DNA from: JADKCZ01 sp963786945
GTDB lineage: Bacteria; Myxococcota; Myxococcia; Myxococcales; Anaeromyxobacteraceae
Direction: 5' to 3'
Assembly (NCBI GenBank): GCA_963786945.1
Contig: CAWBAO010000003.1
Location: forward strand, 248,001 to 312,000
Length of the DNA stretch: 64,000 nt
A program made the translations under genes and the position numbers. Of the stretch, positions 10,519 through 18,284 are shown piece by piece; position 1 is the first letter of the stretch, and each line of letters begins with the position of its first letter. The notes beneath the pieces are model-generated. The model ran no database searches. It saw only the letters and a list, made by a program, of their open reading frames with translations, and was not told the DNA's origin.

Positions 10519-11283
10519 ATGCGGACTCGCTACGTCGACTTCGACGATCGACATGAAGACCTGGCCGAGCGGATGCGCGCTGCGCCGCGGATCGCCGAGG
10601 ACTTCCTGCGAAAGTGGGAGGTCTCGTGGCTCTTCCACGAGAACGCGCTGGAGGGGGTCGTCTACACCAGCCAGGAGCTCGAGCTCGGGCTCGAGAACCA
10701 GCCGGTCGCCGACGCCTCCTTCGTGGGGGCGCTGCGCGACATCCGCAACCACCGGGCCGCGCTCGAGTTCTGCCGCGCCGAGGCCCGGAACAAGAAGCTC
10801 AAGCTCAGCCTGACCACGCTGAAGAAGCTCTACGAGCTGCTCACCGCGGGGATGGAGGGGCGCAACGCCGCGGAGTGGCGCAAGGACATGCCGCTCCACC
10901 GGAGCTACTTCCACGAGATCGCGCAGCCGGCCCGCATCCTGCCCGGCCTGCAGCGGGTGTTCGAGGCCACCGAGACGGCCGAGTTCCGCAACGCCCACGC
11001 CATCCAGCGCGCGGCGCGGCTCCACCACGGCCTGATGCAGGTCTTCCCCTACACCGACAACTCGGGGCGGATCGGGCGGCTCTTCGCCAACATGATCCTC
11101 TTCCAGGCCGGATACCTGCCGGTCATCATCCACGCCACCGACCGGCAGCGGTACTACGAATCGCTCCGCCAGCCCGAGGCGGCGCTGCGCGAGCTGACCA
11201 TGGACGCCATCGCCAACGGCCTCGAGCACGCCGAGAAGTTCTTCGAGGCGGCGTCGTCCGCCGGGCGCACCCAGGTCCGGTAG
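10519..11283 (+). CDS. Fic-fold protein with degenerate active-site motif
   Basis: 254 residues. ATG 10519 is preferred over GTG 10510, because the SD-like GAGG (10505-10508) is spaced for the ATG. The helical Fic core is recognisable, and the motif region reads VFPYTDNSGRIGR (about 174-186), where a canonical Fic enzyme has HPFxxGNGRxxR. The catalytic His is replaced by Phe and the Gly-Asn of the phosphate loop by Asn-Ser; Pro, Asp, Gly and both Arg are kept. An N-terminal FHENALEGV segment resembles the inhibitory helix region (SxxxEG). Canonical Fic proteins transfer AMP from ATP; without the His this one may bind a nucleotide without transfer, or catalyse something else. No antitoxin-like neighbour is present. 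Family fold confident, activity unknown. Confidence 0.8.
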   Translation: MRTRYVDFDDRHEDLAERMRAAPRIAEDFLRKWEVSWLFHENALEGVVYTSQELELGLENQPVADASFVGALRDIRNHRAALEFCRAEARNKKLKLSLTTLKKLYELLTAGMEGRNAAEWRKDMPLHRSYFHEIAQPARILPGLQRVFEATETAEFRNAHAIQRAARLHHGLMQVFPYTDNSGRIGRLFANMILFQAGYLPVIIHATDRQRYYESLRQPEAALRELTMDAIANGLEHAEKFFEAASSAGRTQVR

Positions 11284-11463
11284 CAGGGGCTTCCGCCCCC
11301 GTCCAGCCCCGGTTGGGACTTCCTTCGGGGGTCCCCTCCGGGGTTCAACTTTTTGCATCTGACTGATCTTGCTGATCAAACCAACTACTCTCGGTCGGGG
11401 AGCCGGGCGGGGACCTGCAGTCATGGCGGCGACAACCCGGCTTGATGTATAGGTCCGCCCCCG

Positions 11464-12289
11464 ATGCTCCTCGGCGCACATGAAGGGATTGCAGGTGGGG
11501 TCTCCACGGCGTTCGCCCGCGCCGAGGAGGACGGCGCCGAGTGCCTGCAGATCTTCACCCGCAACGCCAGGGGCTGGGCGGCCAAGCCGCTCGAGGCGGA
11601 CGAGGTGGCCCGCTTCCGCGCCGAGTCCCGGCGGACCGGCCTGCCGGCCGCGGCCCACTCCAGCTACCTCATCAACGCCGGCGCCGCCGACCCGGAGATC
11701 CGCAGGAAGAGCTGGGCCGGGCTGGCCGACGAGCTGCGGCGCTGCGAGCAGCTCGGCCTCTTCGCCCTGATCTTCCACCCCGGCTCCAACCCGGACGAGG
11801 CCGAGGGGCTCCGCCTCGTCGCCGAGGGGATGGCGCTGGCGCTCGAGGCGGCGCCGGGCAAGGTGAAGCTCCTCACCGAGACCACCGCCGGCCAGGGCGC
11901 CAGCCTGGGCCACACCTTCGAGCAGCTGGCCGCCATCCGGGACGCCATCCCGGCGCCGCTGCGCCGCCGCACCGGGATCTGCGTCGACACCTGCCACCTC
12001 TTCTCCGCCGGCTACGACCTGGCCAGCGAGGAGGGCTACCAGGCCACCTTCGCCAGCCTCGACCGGACCCTCGGGCTCGGCCTGGTCCACGCCTTCCACC
12101 TCAACGACTCCAAGAAGCCGCTCGGCTCGCCGGGTCGACCGTCACGAGCACATCGGTGAGGGCACCCTCGGGCTCGCGCCCTTCCGCCGGCTGGTGAACG
12201 ACCGGCGCTTCGCCCGCATCCCCGGGTTCCTCGAGACCGACCTGCGCTACCGCGAGAACCTCGCGGTGCTGCGCTCGCTCATCGCATGA
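11464..12289 (+). CDS. nfo: Endonuclease IV (apurinic/apyrimidinic endonuclease), one frameshift
   Basis: A TIM-barrel AP endonuclease for base-excision repair; it cleaves 5' of abasic sites using three zinc ions. Metal-ligand regions are visible: AHEG, AAHSSYLIN, IFHPGS, LLTETTAGQG, GICVDTCHLFSAGYD, and HLNDSKKPLG followed, in the next frame, by RVDRHEHIGEG. The frame breaks after KKPLGS; one extra C near 12130-12131 accounts for it, and removing that base gives a 274-residue protein of normal family length ending at the TGA 12287-12289. All active-site motifs survive on either side, so a sequence error is likelier than a dead gene. Its stop overlaps the next start (ATGA). Confidence 0.88.
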
Positions 12290-13446
12290 AGTCCCCGACC
12301 GGCAGGCCCTCGCGCCTCGAGGCGCTCCCCCCGCCGCCCGGCGTGGCCGTCCGCGCCCACCGGATGTCGCTCCACCCGCGCTCCGGCGGGTCGCCGGCCG
12401 AGAAGCTCGACAGGCTCATCTCCTTCGCCCGGGGCCACCGGCGGGCGCTGGTGCTCACCCACGACAACCCGGACCCGGACTCGCTGGCCTCCGGCGTGGC
12501 CCTGGGGTGGCTGCTCGGCGAGCTGGCCGGCGTCGAGGCCCAGGTGGCCTACGGCGGCATCGTGGGGCGCGCCGAGAACCGGGCCCTCATCCGCCAGCTG
12601 AAGCTGCCGGTGGTGCCGGTGTCGCGCGTGGTCTTCGACGACTACGACATGATCTGCCTGGTCGACACCCAGCCGGAGCAGGGGAACCACTCGCTCCCGC
12701 CGCGCCACTTCCCGGACGTGATCATCGACCACCACCCGGTGCGCCCCGACACCCGGCTGGCGCCCATCGCCGACGTCGGCGGCCCCATCGGCGCCACCTC
12801 CACGGTGGTGGTGGAGTACCTGCGCGCCAGCAAGCTCGAGGTCCCGCCGGCCATCGCCACCGCGCTCTTCTACGGGATCAAGGCCGACACCCGCGACCTG
12901 GGGCGCCAGACCACGCCGCAGGACGTGGAGGCCTACCTCTGGCTCTTCCCGCGCACCGACAAGGACGCCATGGGGCAAATCGAGCACCCGCCCCTCTCGC
13001 GCGAGTACTTCGCCCTCTCGCGCACCGCCATCGACCAGGCCGAGGTCCACGGCCACGCCGTGGTGCTGCCGCTCGGCGAGCTCTACGCGCCGGACATGGT
13101 GGCCGAGGTGGCGGAGCGGTTCCTCTACCTGGAGGGGATGCGCTGGTCGCTGGCCTTCGGCACCTTCGAGGGCGACCTCTACTACTCGGTCCGCACCACC
13201 GACCGGCGCACCAACGCCGGCAAGCTGATCCGCGAGGTCATCGAGCCGCGCGGCGGCTCGGCGGGCGGCCACGGCAGCATGGCCGGCGCCCGGCTCCCGG
13301 CACGCCACCTCAAGGCGGCGGCGCGGAAGCGGCTGGCCGCCGAGGTGGTCCGCGACTTCCTCGCCGCCTTCGGCGAGAGCGGCCGCGGCGCGACGCGCAT
13401 CGCCGCGCCCAGGCCGAGGCACGCCAGGCACAAGCCGGCCGGGTAG
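12286..13446 (+). CDS. DHH-family phosphoesterase (NrnA-like)
   Basis: 386 residues. The DHH domain shows HDNPDPDS (about 59-66), VDTQPEQ and the signature IIDHHPV (145-151); the C-terminal DHHA1 domain ends with GGHGSMAGARLP (near 327-338). This is the layout of bifunctional oligoribonuclease/pAp phosphatases (NrnA) and related cyclic-dinucleotide-product hydrolases, which use manganese to degrade short RNA or pGpG/pApA. The N-terminal extension of about 35 residues is variable, and an internal ATG at 12364 is an alternative start. Translationally coupled to nfo by a 4-base overlap, suggesting a nucleic-acid repair/turnover pair. Confidence 0.85.
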   Translation: MKSPTGRPSRLEALPPPPGVAVRAHRMSLHPRSGGSPAEKLDRLISFARGHRRALVLTHDNPDPDSLASGVALGWLLGELAGVEAQVAYGGIVGRAENRALIRQLKLPVVPVSRVVFDDYDMICLVDTQPEQGNHSLPPRHFPDVIIDHHPVRPDTRLAPIADVGGPIGATSTVVVEYLRASKLEVPPAIATALFYGIKADTRDLGRQTTPQDVEAYLWLFPRTDKDAMGQIEHPPLSREYFALSRTAIDQAEVHGHAVVLPLGELYAPDMVAEVAERFLYLEGMRWSLAFGTFEGDLYYSVRTTDRRTNAGKLIREVIEPRGGSAGGHGSMAGARLPARHLKAAARKRLAAEVVRDFLAAFGESGRGATRIAAPRPRHARHKPAG

Positions 13447-13467
13447 GCCCGCCGCGCCCGGCGGGCC
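13446..13467. terminator. Bidirectional terminator hairpin between convergent genes
   Basis: GGCCCGCCG (13446-13454) pairs perfectly with CGGCGGGCC (13459-13467) across a 4-base loop. It lies between the stop codons of the DHH gene (+) and the kinase gene (-), so it can serve both. Confidence 0.6.
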
Positions 13468-13469
13468 GG

Positions 13470-14387
13470 CTAGGGTCGGGTCGCGCCGAAGAGGCCCCGC
13501 ACCACGGCCGCGATGGCCAGCGGCGTCCCGATGGCGGGGTCGTAGCGGGCCGCGATGGCGGCCGCGAAGGCGGCGGCGCTCTCCCAGCGGTCCTCGGGCG
13601 CCGCCACCAGGCAGCGGAGCGTCAGGGCGTCGAGCTCGAACGGCACCTCCGCGCGCACCTCCGAGGGGGCCCGCAGCCGGCCCGCCAGGATGCGCTCCCC
13701 CACCTCCTCCACCGAGTGGCCCGGGAAGGCCCGCTCGTTGGTGAGCAGCTCGAAGAGCACGGCCCCCAGGGCGAAGAGGTCGGTGCGCGGCGTGAGCGGC
13801 GCGCCGCGCAGCTGCTCCGGGGCCAGGTAGTGGATCTTGCCGAAGGCGCCCTGCCGCGCCCCCCGCGAGGCGCCCGGGGTGAGCGCCACGCCGAAGTCGC
13901 CCAGCTTCACCTCGCCGAGCCGCGAGATGAAGACGTTGGACGGCGAGACGTCGCAGTGGACGATGCCCAGCGGCCGCCCCTCGCGATCGAGGCCGGCGTG
14001 GGCGTGGTCGAGCGCCAGGGCCAGCTGGTGCCCCAGGTAGGCGCCGAAGTCGAGGGGGAGGAGGATGCCGCGCTTCGCGCACTGGGAGAGGATCTGGCGC
14101 AGGTTCTGGCCGTCGACCAGGTCCATCACCAGGTAGGGCCGCCCCTCCTCGACGCCAGCGTCGAGGACCTCGATGACCGCCGGGTGGTGGAGGCGCCGGG
14201 TGACGAGCGCCTCCTGCCGGAAGAGCTCGACGTACTCGGGATCCCGGGCCAGCTCCGGCTTGAGCTGCTTGACCGCCACCTGCTGGCCGGCGCGCGGGCC
14301 GATCCGCGCCGTGGCGCGGTAGACGTCGGCCATGCCCCCCTTGCCGATGAGTGCGGTCAGCTCGTAGCCGGCGAAGAGCCGCCCCAT
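13470..14387 (-). CDS. Serine/threonine protein kinase
   Basis: 305 residues from the ATG at 14387, chosen because it follows the upstream gene's stop by a few bases and puts the kinase fold at the N-terminus (GYELTALIGKGGMADVYRA). The glycine loop IGKGGMADV, the VAVK lysine, a catalytic loop HCDVSPSNVF (the usual HRDLKPEN with Cys and Ser substitutions; the Asp is kept), GDFGVA for DFG and an APE-like LAPEQL are visible. There is no transmembrane segment or sensor domain after the kinase, only a short hydrophobic C-terminus. The HxDVSPSN form is common among myxobacterial kinases and usually compatible with activity. Co-transcribed with the TPR gene upstream of it. Confidence 0.9.
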   Translation of the reverse strand: MGRLFAGYELTALIGKGGMADVYRATARIGPRAGQQVAVKQLKPELARDPEYVELFRQEALVTRRLHHPAVIEVLDAGVEEGRPYLVMDLVDGQNLRQILSQCAKRGILLPLDFGAYLGHQLALALDHAHAGLDREGRPLGIVHCDVSPSNVFISRLGEVKLGDFGVALTPGASRGARQGAFGKIHYLAPEQLRGAPLTPRTDLFALGAVLFELLTNERAFPGHSVEEVGERILAGRLRAPSEVRAEVPFELDALTLRCLVAAPEDRWESAAAFAAAIAARYDPAIGTPLAIAAVVRGLFGATRP

Positions 14388-14391
14388 GCCT

Positions 14392-15207
14392 TCACATCCG
14401 GGCGCGGACCAGGGCCCGGTAGGCGGGCAGGTCACGAAGGCTGGCCAGGTCGGGATCCTCGCCGATCCCCTCGGCGGTGGCGTAGCCGTTGACCGCCGCG
14501 ATCTGCAGGTAGCGGAGCGCCAGCTCGGGCTGGCCGGTGAGGGCGTAGACGCAGGCCATGTTGTAGTAGGCGTCGCCGAAGTCGGGGTCGACGCGCAGCG
14601 CCTTCTTGTACCACTGCAGCGCGGCCTTGAAGTCGTCGCGCATCCGCCAGGTCACCCCCACGCCGTTGTAGGCCTCGGGGAGCCGCGGGTCGAGGGCCAC
14701 CGCCTCCTCGAACCGGCTCCGGGCCTTCTCGAAGTTCCCCTCCGAGAGCCAGGTCGCCCCGTCGCGCAGCGCGGCGCGGGCGCGCTCGGTGGCGGTCCTG
14801 GCCGGTGCCGGCTCGGCCCGGGCCGGCGCGCGGGAGAAGCTGATCCCGCCCCGGGGGCCGACCGGGGCACGGCAGCCGGACGCCACGTGGACCGCGCCGG
14901 TGAGCCCGGTGGGCCCCACCAGCAACACGCCCCCGGCCCACGCCACCGGCGTGCCGCAGCCCTGCTGGCAGACCCGCACCTCCCCCGCCAGCGAGTCGTC
15001 GAGCAGCGTGGCCCGCAGCACCTGCTCACCCTTGGTGAAGGAGCAGGGGCCGGCTGGCGCCACCAGCGTTCCCCGGAAGCTGGTGCCGTCCCCCTCGACG
15101 CGCACCCGCCCGAGGGGAGAATCGTACTCACCGTTGATGGGCGGGGCCGGCGCGGCCGCCGAGGGCAGCAGCAGCGGGAACAGCACCAGGCCAAGAAGGC
15201 TCCTCAT
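14392..15207 (-). CDS. Secreted or periplasmic TPR-repeat protein
   Basis: 271 residues with a signal peptide (hydrophobic residues 4-20, cleavage near SAAA-PAPP). The middle region (about 25-125) contains paired cysteines (QQGCG, SGCRAP) and no recognised domain. The C-terminal half holds about three tetratricopeptide repeats, including EAYNGVGVTWRMRDDFKAAL and YYNMACVYALTGQPELAL. It probably acts as a protein-interaction scaffold in the periplasm. It directly precedes the kinase gene with a 5-base gap, so the two form an operon and may work together. A TAGGAT hexamer 6 bases upstream of its ATG suggests a leaderless message. Confidence 0.8.
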   Translation of the reverse strand: MRSLLGLVLFPLLLPSAAAPAPPINGEYDSPLGRVRVEGDGTSFRGTLVAPAGPCSFTKGEQVLRATLLDDSLAGEVRVCQQGCGTPVAWAGGVLLVGPTGLTGAVHVASGCRAPVGPRGGISFSRAPARAEPAPARTATERARAALRDGATWLSEGNFEKARSRFEEAVALDPRLPEAYNGVGVTWRMRDDFKAALQWYKKALRVDPDFGDAYYNMACVYALTGQPELALRYLQIAAVNGYATAEGIGEDPDLASLRDLPAYRALVRARM

Positions 15208-15213
15208 TCCGCC

Positions 15214-15219
15214 ATCCTA
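15214..15219 (-). promoter_or_regulatory. TAnnnT -10 element (TAGGAT), leaderless type
   Basis: On the minus strand TAGGAT ends 6 bases before the ATG at 15207 of the TPR-kinase operon. Confidence 0.42.
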
Positions 15220-15241
15220 CCCTCGTGCGGCGCCGGCCTGC

Positions 15242-15270
15242 TTGACAGGCCAGGAGCGCCGTCCTAGTAT
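15242..15270 (+). promoter_or_regulatory. Sigma-70 promoter of the 6S RNA transcript
   Basis: A perfect -35 TTGACA (15242-15247), a 17-base spacer and TAGTAT (15265-15270). The predicted start is near 15277, about 70 bases before the folded RNA, so a processed precursor is implied. This is the best consensus promoter in the window, as expected for an abundant RNA. Confidence 0.7.
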
Positions 15271-15344
15271 GAATCATACAGAAAAACGCGCGTGAAAACG
15301 CGGGTTTACGCTCTTTTTCAGCACGCATCGCTCTGCCCCCTGCC

Positions 15345-15525
15345 GGGTTCGTGATTGGCCTCGTGTCGTTTGGGCCGACTTGTAATGAAGAGTGGCTCCC
15401 GGCCGGCTCCATGTGCAAGCTCCCACCTCGGTAGAGGGAGAAGCCTACGGCGTCGGTCCAGTTCACGGGCGCCCCACCTATGGAGACATAGGTCCAAGCA
15501 ACCGAAGCACACGGCCCACGCGGGG
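15345..15525 (+). ncRNA. ssrS: 6S RNA (RNA polymerase-sigma70 regulator)
   Basis: About 180 bases, the usual 6S size, immediately upstream of the 5-formyltetrahydrofolate cyclo-ligase gene, the classical ssrS-ygfA linkage. It folds as one long interrupted rod. Closing stem: CGTG/GGCC/GTGT (15350-15366) with ACAC/GGCC/CACG (15509-15520). Inner stem: GGGCCGAC (15372-15379) with GTCGGTCC (15452-15459). Apical hairpin: CTCCC (15420-15424) with GGGAG (15436-15440). The GAGAAGCCTACGG segment after the apical hairpin resembles the GAGAAGCCT block of E. coli 6S, and ACCTATG-GAGA-CATAGGT (15476-15493) matches the small hairpin on the 3' side of the central bubble. 6S mimics an open promoter and sequesters housekeeping holoenzyme in stationary phase. 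Ends are estimates. Confidence 0.78.
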
Positions 15526-15533
15526 GGCTTTTT
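15513..15533 (+). terminator. Rho-independent terminator of 6S RNA
   Basis: GCCC (15514-15517) pairs with GGGC (15525-15528) and is followed directly by five T (15529-15533). It overlaps the 3' strand of the 6S closing stem, so the two folds are alternatives. Confidence 0.55.
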
Positions 15534-15548
15534 CTTGCCCGTCTGCCG

Positions 15549-15554
15549 TAGGAT
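15549..15554 (+). promoter_or_regulatory. TAnnnT -10 element (TAGGAT) before the cyclo-ligase gene
   Basis: TAGGAT lies 10 bases before the ATG at 15565, after the 6S terminator, suggesting that the cyclo-ligase operon has its own promoter with almost no leader. Confidence 0.35.
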
Positions 15555-15564
15555 GCGCCCCCCC

Positions 15565-16157
15565 ATGACCCCCGACCTCAAGGCCCTCAAGCGGGAACTC
15601 CGCGTCCGAGCTGATCGCCGCCCGCGCCCGCCTCGGCGCCGCGGAGCGCCAGGCCGCCTCCCAGGCCATCGCCGGCCGCCTGGCCGCGCTCGAGCCGTTC
15701 CGGGCCGCGGAGACGGTGGCCCTCTACGCGCCGCTCGGCACCGAGGTCGACGCCGCCCCCGCGGCCCGCGCCGTGCTGGCCCGCGGCGATCGCGTGGTCT
15801 TCCCGCGCAGCGTGCCCGGCCAGCGGCGCATGGCCTTCTGCGCCTGCGCACCCGAGGAGCTGGTGCGGGGCCCCTTCGGCGCCGGCGAGCCCCCGCCCGG
15901 CGCCCGGGAGGTGCCGCTCCCGGAGATCGGCTGCTTCGTCATCCCCGGCATCGGCTTCTCCGCGCGACGGCCTGCGGCTGGGGCGGGGCGGCGGCCACTA
16001 CGACGTGACCTTGAAGCAGGCCCCGGGCGCCTTCCGCGTCGGCGTGGCCTTCGACCTCCAGCTCCGGCCCCAGCTCCCGCGCGAGCCGCACGACGTGCCG
16101 CTCGACGCCATCGTCACCGAGCGGGAGACGCTCCTCTTCCCCCGGCCGGAGGCCTAG
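15565..16157 (+). CDS. 5-formyltetrahydrofolate cyclo-ligase, two frameshifts
   Basis: An ATP-dependent enzyme that converts 5-formyl-THF to 5,10-methenyl-THF (YgfA/MTHFS). The reading starts MTPDLKALKREL, continues in the next frame as ELIAARARLGAAERQ...YAPLGTEVD, and in the third frame as the family signature RLGRGGGHYDVTL with the ending DAIVTERETLLFP. Two single extra bases, near 15604 and 15962, explain both shifts; correcting them gives a 196-residue protein of normal length. The GRGGGHYD nucleotide-binding loop is intact. The position directly after 6S RNA supports the identification. Its stop abuts the GTG of the next gene, so the three genes to 18284 look like one operon. Confidence 0.85.
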
Positions 16158-16952
16158 GTGAAGCTCCTCTTCCTCGGCGACGTCTTCGGGAAGCCCGGCC
16201 GCCAGGCCGTGCAGCGGCTGGTGCCGCGCCTCATCTCCCGCCACGGCCTCGACCTGGTGGTGGCCAACGCCGAGAACGCGGCCTCCGGGGTCGGGGTCAC
16301 GCCGGAGCTGGCCGACGAGCTGCTGGCCGCCGAGGTGGACCTGCTCACCAGCGGCAACCACATCTGGTCGAAGCGCGAGATCGTCCCCTACCTCGACAAG
16401 CCCGGCAGCCGCCTGCTCCGCCCGGCCAACTACCCGCCCGGCGCCCCGGGACGCGGCCGCGGCGTGGCCGTCACGCCCGACGGCCGCAGGCTCGGCGTCA
16501 TCAACCTGGAGGGGCGCGTCTTCATGAAGACGCTCGACGATCCCTTCCGGGTGGTGCTCGAGGAGCTGGCGGCGCTGCGGAAGGAGGGCTGCACGGCCGT
16601 CCTCGTCGACATGCACTGCGAGGCCACCAGCGAGAAGAACGCCATGGGCTGGTTCCTCGACGGCAAGGTCTCGGCGGTGCTGGGCACCCACACCCACGTC
16701 CAGACCGCCGACGAGCGGGTGCTCCCGGGCGGCACCGCCTTCATCACCGACGTCGGCATGTGCGGGCCGTGGGACTCGATCATCGGGGTCCGCAAGGAGC
16801 TGGTGCTGGAGCGGTTCACCACCCAGCGCCCCATGGCCTTCGAGCCGGCCCGGCGGGAGGTCCACCTGCAAGGGGCCATCGTCGAGATCGACGACGCCAG
16901 CGGCAAGGCCAGGTCGATCGTCCGGGTGCAGGAGAGGCTGGAGGAGGGCTAG
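16158..16952 (+). CDS. YmdB-family metallophosphoesterase (TIGR00282)
   Basis: 264 residues matching the YmdB family of cyclic-nucleotide or RNA phosphodiesterases. Visible motifs: FLGDVFGKPGR (residues 5-15), ANAENAASGVG (about 36-46), SGNHIWSKREI (about 65-75), VDMHCEATSEK (about 154-164), GTHTHVQTAD (about 176-185) and DVGMCGP (about 199-205). These supply the di-metal ligands of the calcineurin-like fold. In Bacillus the protein influences sporulation and biofilm decisions; its role in myxobacteria is not evident here. The GTG start touches the stop of the cyclo-ligase gene. Confidence 0.9.
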   Translation: MKLLFLGDVFGKPGRQAVQRLVPRLISRHGLDLVVANAENAASGVGVTPELADELLAAEVDLLTSGNHIWSKREIVPYLDKPGSRLLRPANYPPGAPGRGRGVAVTPDGRRLGVINLEGRVFMKTLDDPFRVVLEELAALRKEGCTAVLVDMHCEATSEKNAMGWFLDGKVSAVLGTHTHVQTADERVLPGGTAFITDVGMCGPWDSIIGVRKELVLERFTTQRPMAFEPARREVHLQGAIVEIDDASGKARSIVRVQERLEEG

Positions 16953-16970
16953 CCGGCCCGGACCGACGCC

Positions 16971-18284
16971 ATGCTGCTCGAGATCTCGATCATCCTGCTG
17001 CTCATCGCCGTGAACGGGATCTTCGCCGGCGCCGAGATCTCGATCATCTCGGTGCGGCGCAGCCGCCTCCTGCAGCTGGTCGAGGAGCGGCGCTCGGGGG
17101 CCCTGGCGGTGGACGCCCTGCGAAAGGTCCCGGAGCGCTTCCTGGCCACGGTCCAGGTGGGCATCACCGTGGTGGGGGCGACGGCGGCCGCCTTCAGCGG
17201 GGCCTCGATCTCCAACCGGCTGGCCCTGGCCCTCCAGGGGCTGGGCTGGAGCGCCACCACGGCCACCGACGTCGCCCTGGGGCTGGTGATCGCGGTGATC
17301 TCCTACCTCTCGCTGATCTTCGGCGAGCTGGTGCCCAAGTCCCTGGCGCTCCGCTCCGGGGAGCGCTACGCGCTGCTGGTGGCGCGGCCGCTCCAGGCCC
17401 TGGCCTGGCTGGGCCGGCCCCTGGTCTGGTTCCTGACGGCCAGCTCCAACCTGGTCCTGCGGCCCTTCGGGGACGTCACCTCCTTCACCGAGACGCGCCT
17501 CTCCACCGAGGAGCTCCAGCACCTCGTCGAGGAGGCGGCCCAGTCCGGGTCGCTCGACGAGCGGAGCAGCGAGATCGCGTCACGGGCCCTCGACTTCGGC
17601 GAGCTCACCGCCGCGGCGGTGATGGTGCCCCGCAACCACGTGGTGGCGGTGCCCCGGGAGGCCGACCTGGCCGGGCTGCGGCGCATCGTCGCCGGGGCGC
17701 GCTTCTCCCGGATGCCGGTCTACGAGAAGACGCTCGACAACGTGGTCGGCTACATCACCATGCGCGACGTGCTGGCCCTGGCCTGGGACCGCGAGGCGCT
17801 GGCGCTGGCGGACATCCTCCGGCCGGCCTTCTTCGTCCCCGAGACCACCCGGGCCGGGCGCGTGCTCCAGGAGATGCAGCGGCGGCGCGTGCCCATGGCC
17901 ATCGTGGTCGACGAGCACGGCGGGATGGCGGGGCTGATCACGCTCGAGGACCTGGTCGAGGAGCTGGTGGGGGACCTGGCCAGCGAGGACGAGCACGGGG
18001 AGCGCCCGCTGCGCCTCGAGCCCGACGGCAGCGCCCTCGTCAAGGGCTCCACCGCCATCCGCGACCTCAACCGGGAGCTGGGCCTCGACCTGCCCGAGGG
18101 GGACGGGTGGACCACCATCGCCGGGCTGTGCATCGAGCTGTCCGGCGGCATCCCGCAGCCGGGGACCCGCCTGCGGAGCGGGGACCGGGTCCTGGAGGTC
18201 GTCGAGGCCAGCGGCCGGGCCGTCGGCCTGGTCCGGGTGACGCCGGCGCCGGCCGCGCCCTACCCGGCCACCAGCAGCGCGTAG
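16971..18284 (+). CDS. CNNM/CorC-type hemolysin-family membrane protein
   Basis: 437 residues. The N-terminal DUF21 membrane domain has about four transmembrane segments (starting IILLLIAVNGIFAGAE), with the GELVPKSLAL motif of the family. Two CBS domains follow (about 200-330, with PRNHVVAVPREADLAGLRRI and VVDEHGGMAGLITLEDL). A C-terminal CorC_HlyC domain (about 345-430) contains DGSALVKG and GDGWTTIAGL. Relatives are implicated in magnesium and cobalt efflux or sodium-coupled magnesium transport; the hemolysin name is historical. The 3' end overlaps the convergent tyrS by 25 bases. Confidence 0.9.
   Translation: MLLEISIILLLIAVNGIFAGAEISIISVRRSRLLQLVEERRSGALAVDALRKVPERFLATVQVGITVVGATAAAFSGASISNRLALALQGLGWSATTATDVALGLVIAVISYLSLIFGELVPKSLALRSGERYALLVARPLQALAWLGRPLVWFLTASSNLVLRPFGDVTSFTETRLSTEELQHLVEEAAQSGSLDERSSEIASRALDFGELTAAAVMVPRNHVVAVPREADLAGLRRIVAGARFSRMPVYEKTLDNVVGYITMRDVLALAWDREALALADILRPAFFVPETTRAGRVLQEMQRRRVPMAIVVDEHGGMAGLITLEDLVEELVGDLASEDEHGERPLRLEPDGSALVKGSTAIRDLNRELGLDLPEGDGWTTIAGLCIELSGGIPQPGTRLRSGDRVLEVVEASGRAVGLVRVTPAPAAPYPATSSA

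Noticed and set aside
15277..15340. Possible separate small RNA or terminator (CGCG hairpin followed by CTCTTTTTC)
   Set aside because: The CGCG stem is too weak and the T-run is separated from it; it is more simply the 5' leader of the 6S precursor.
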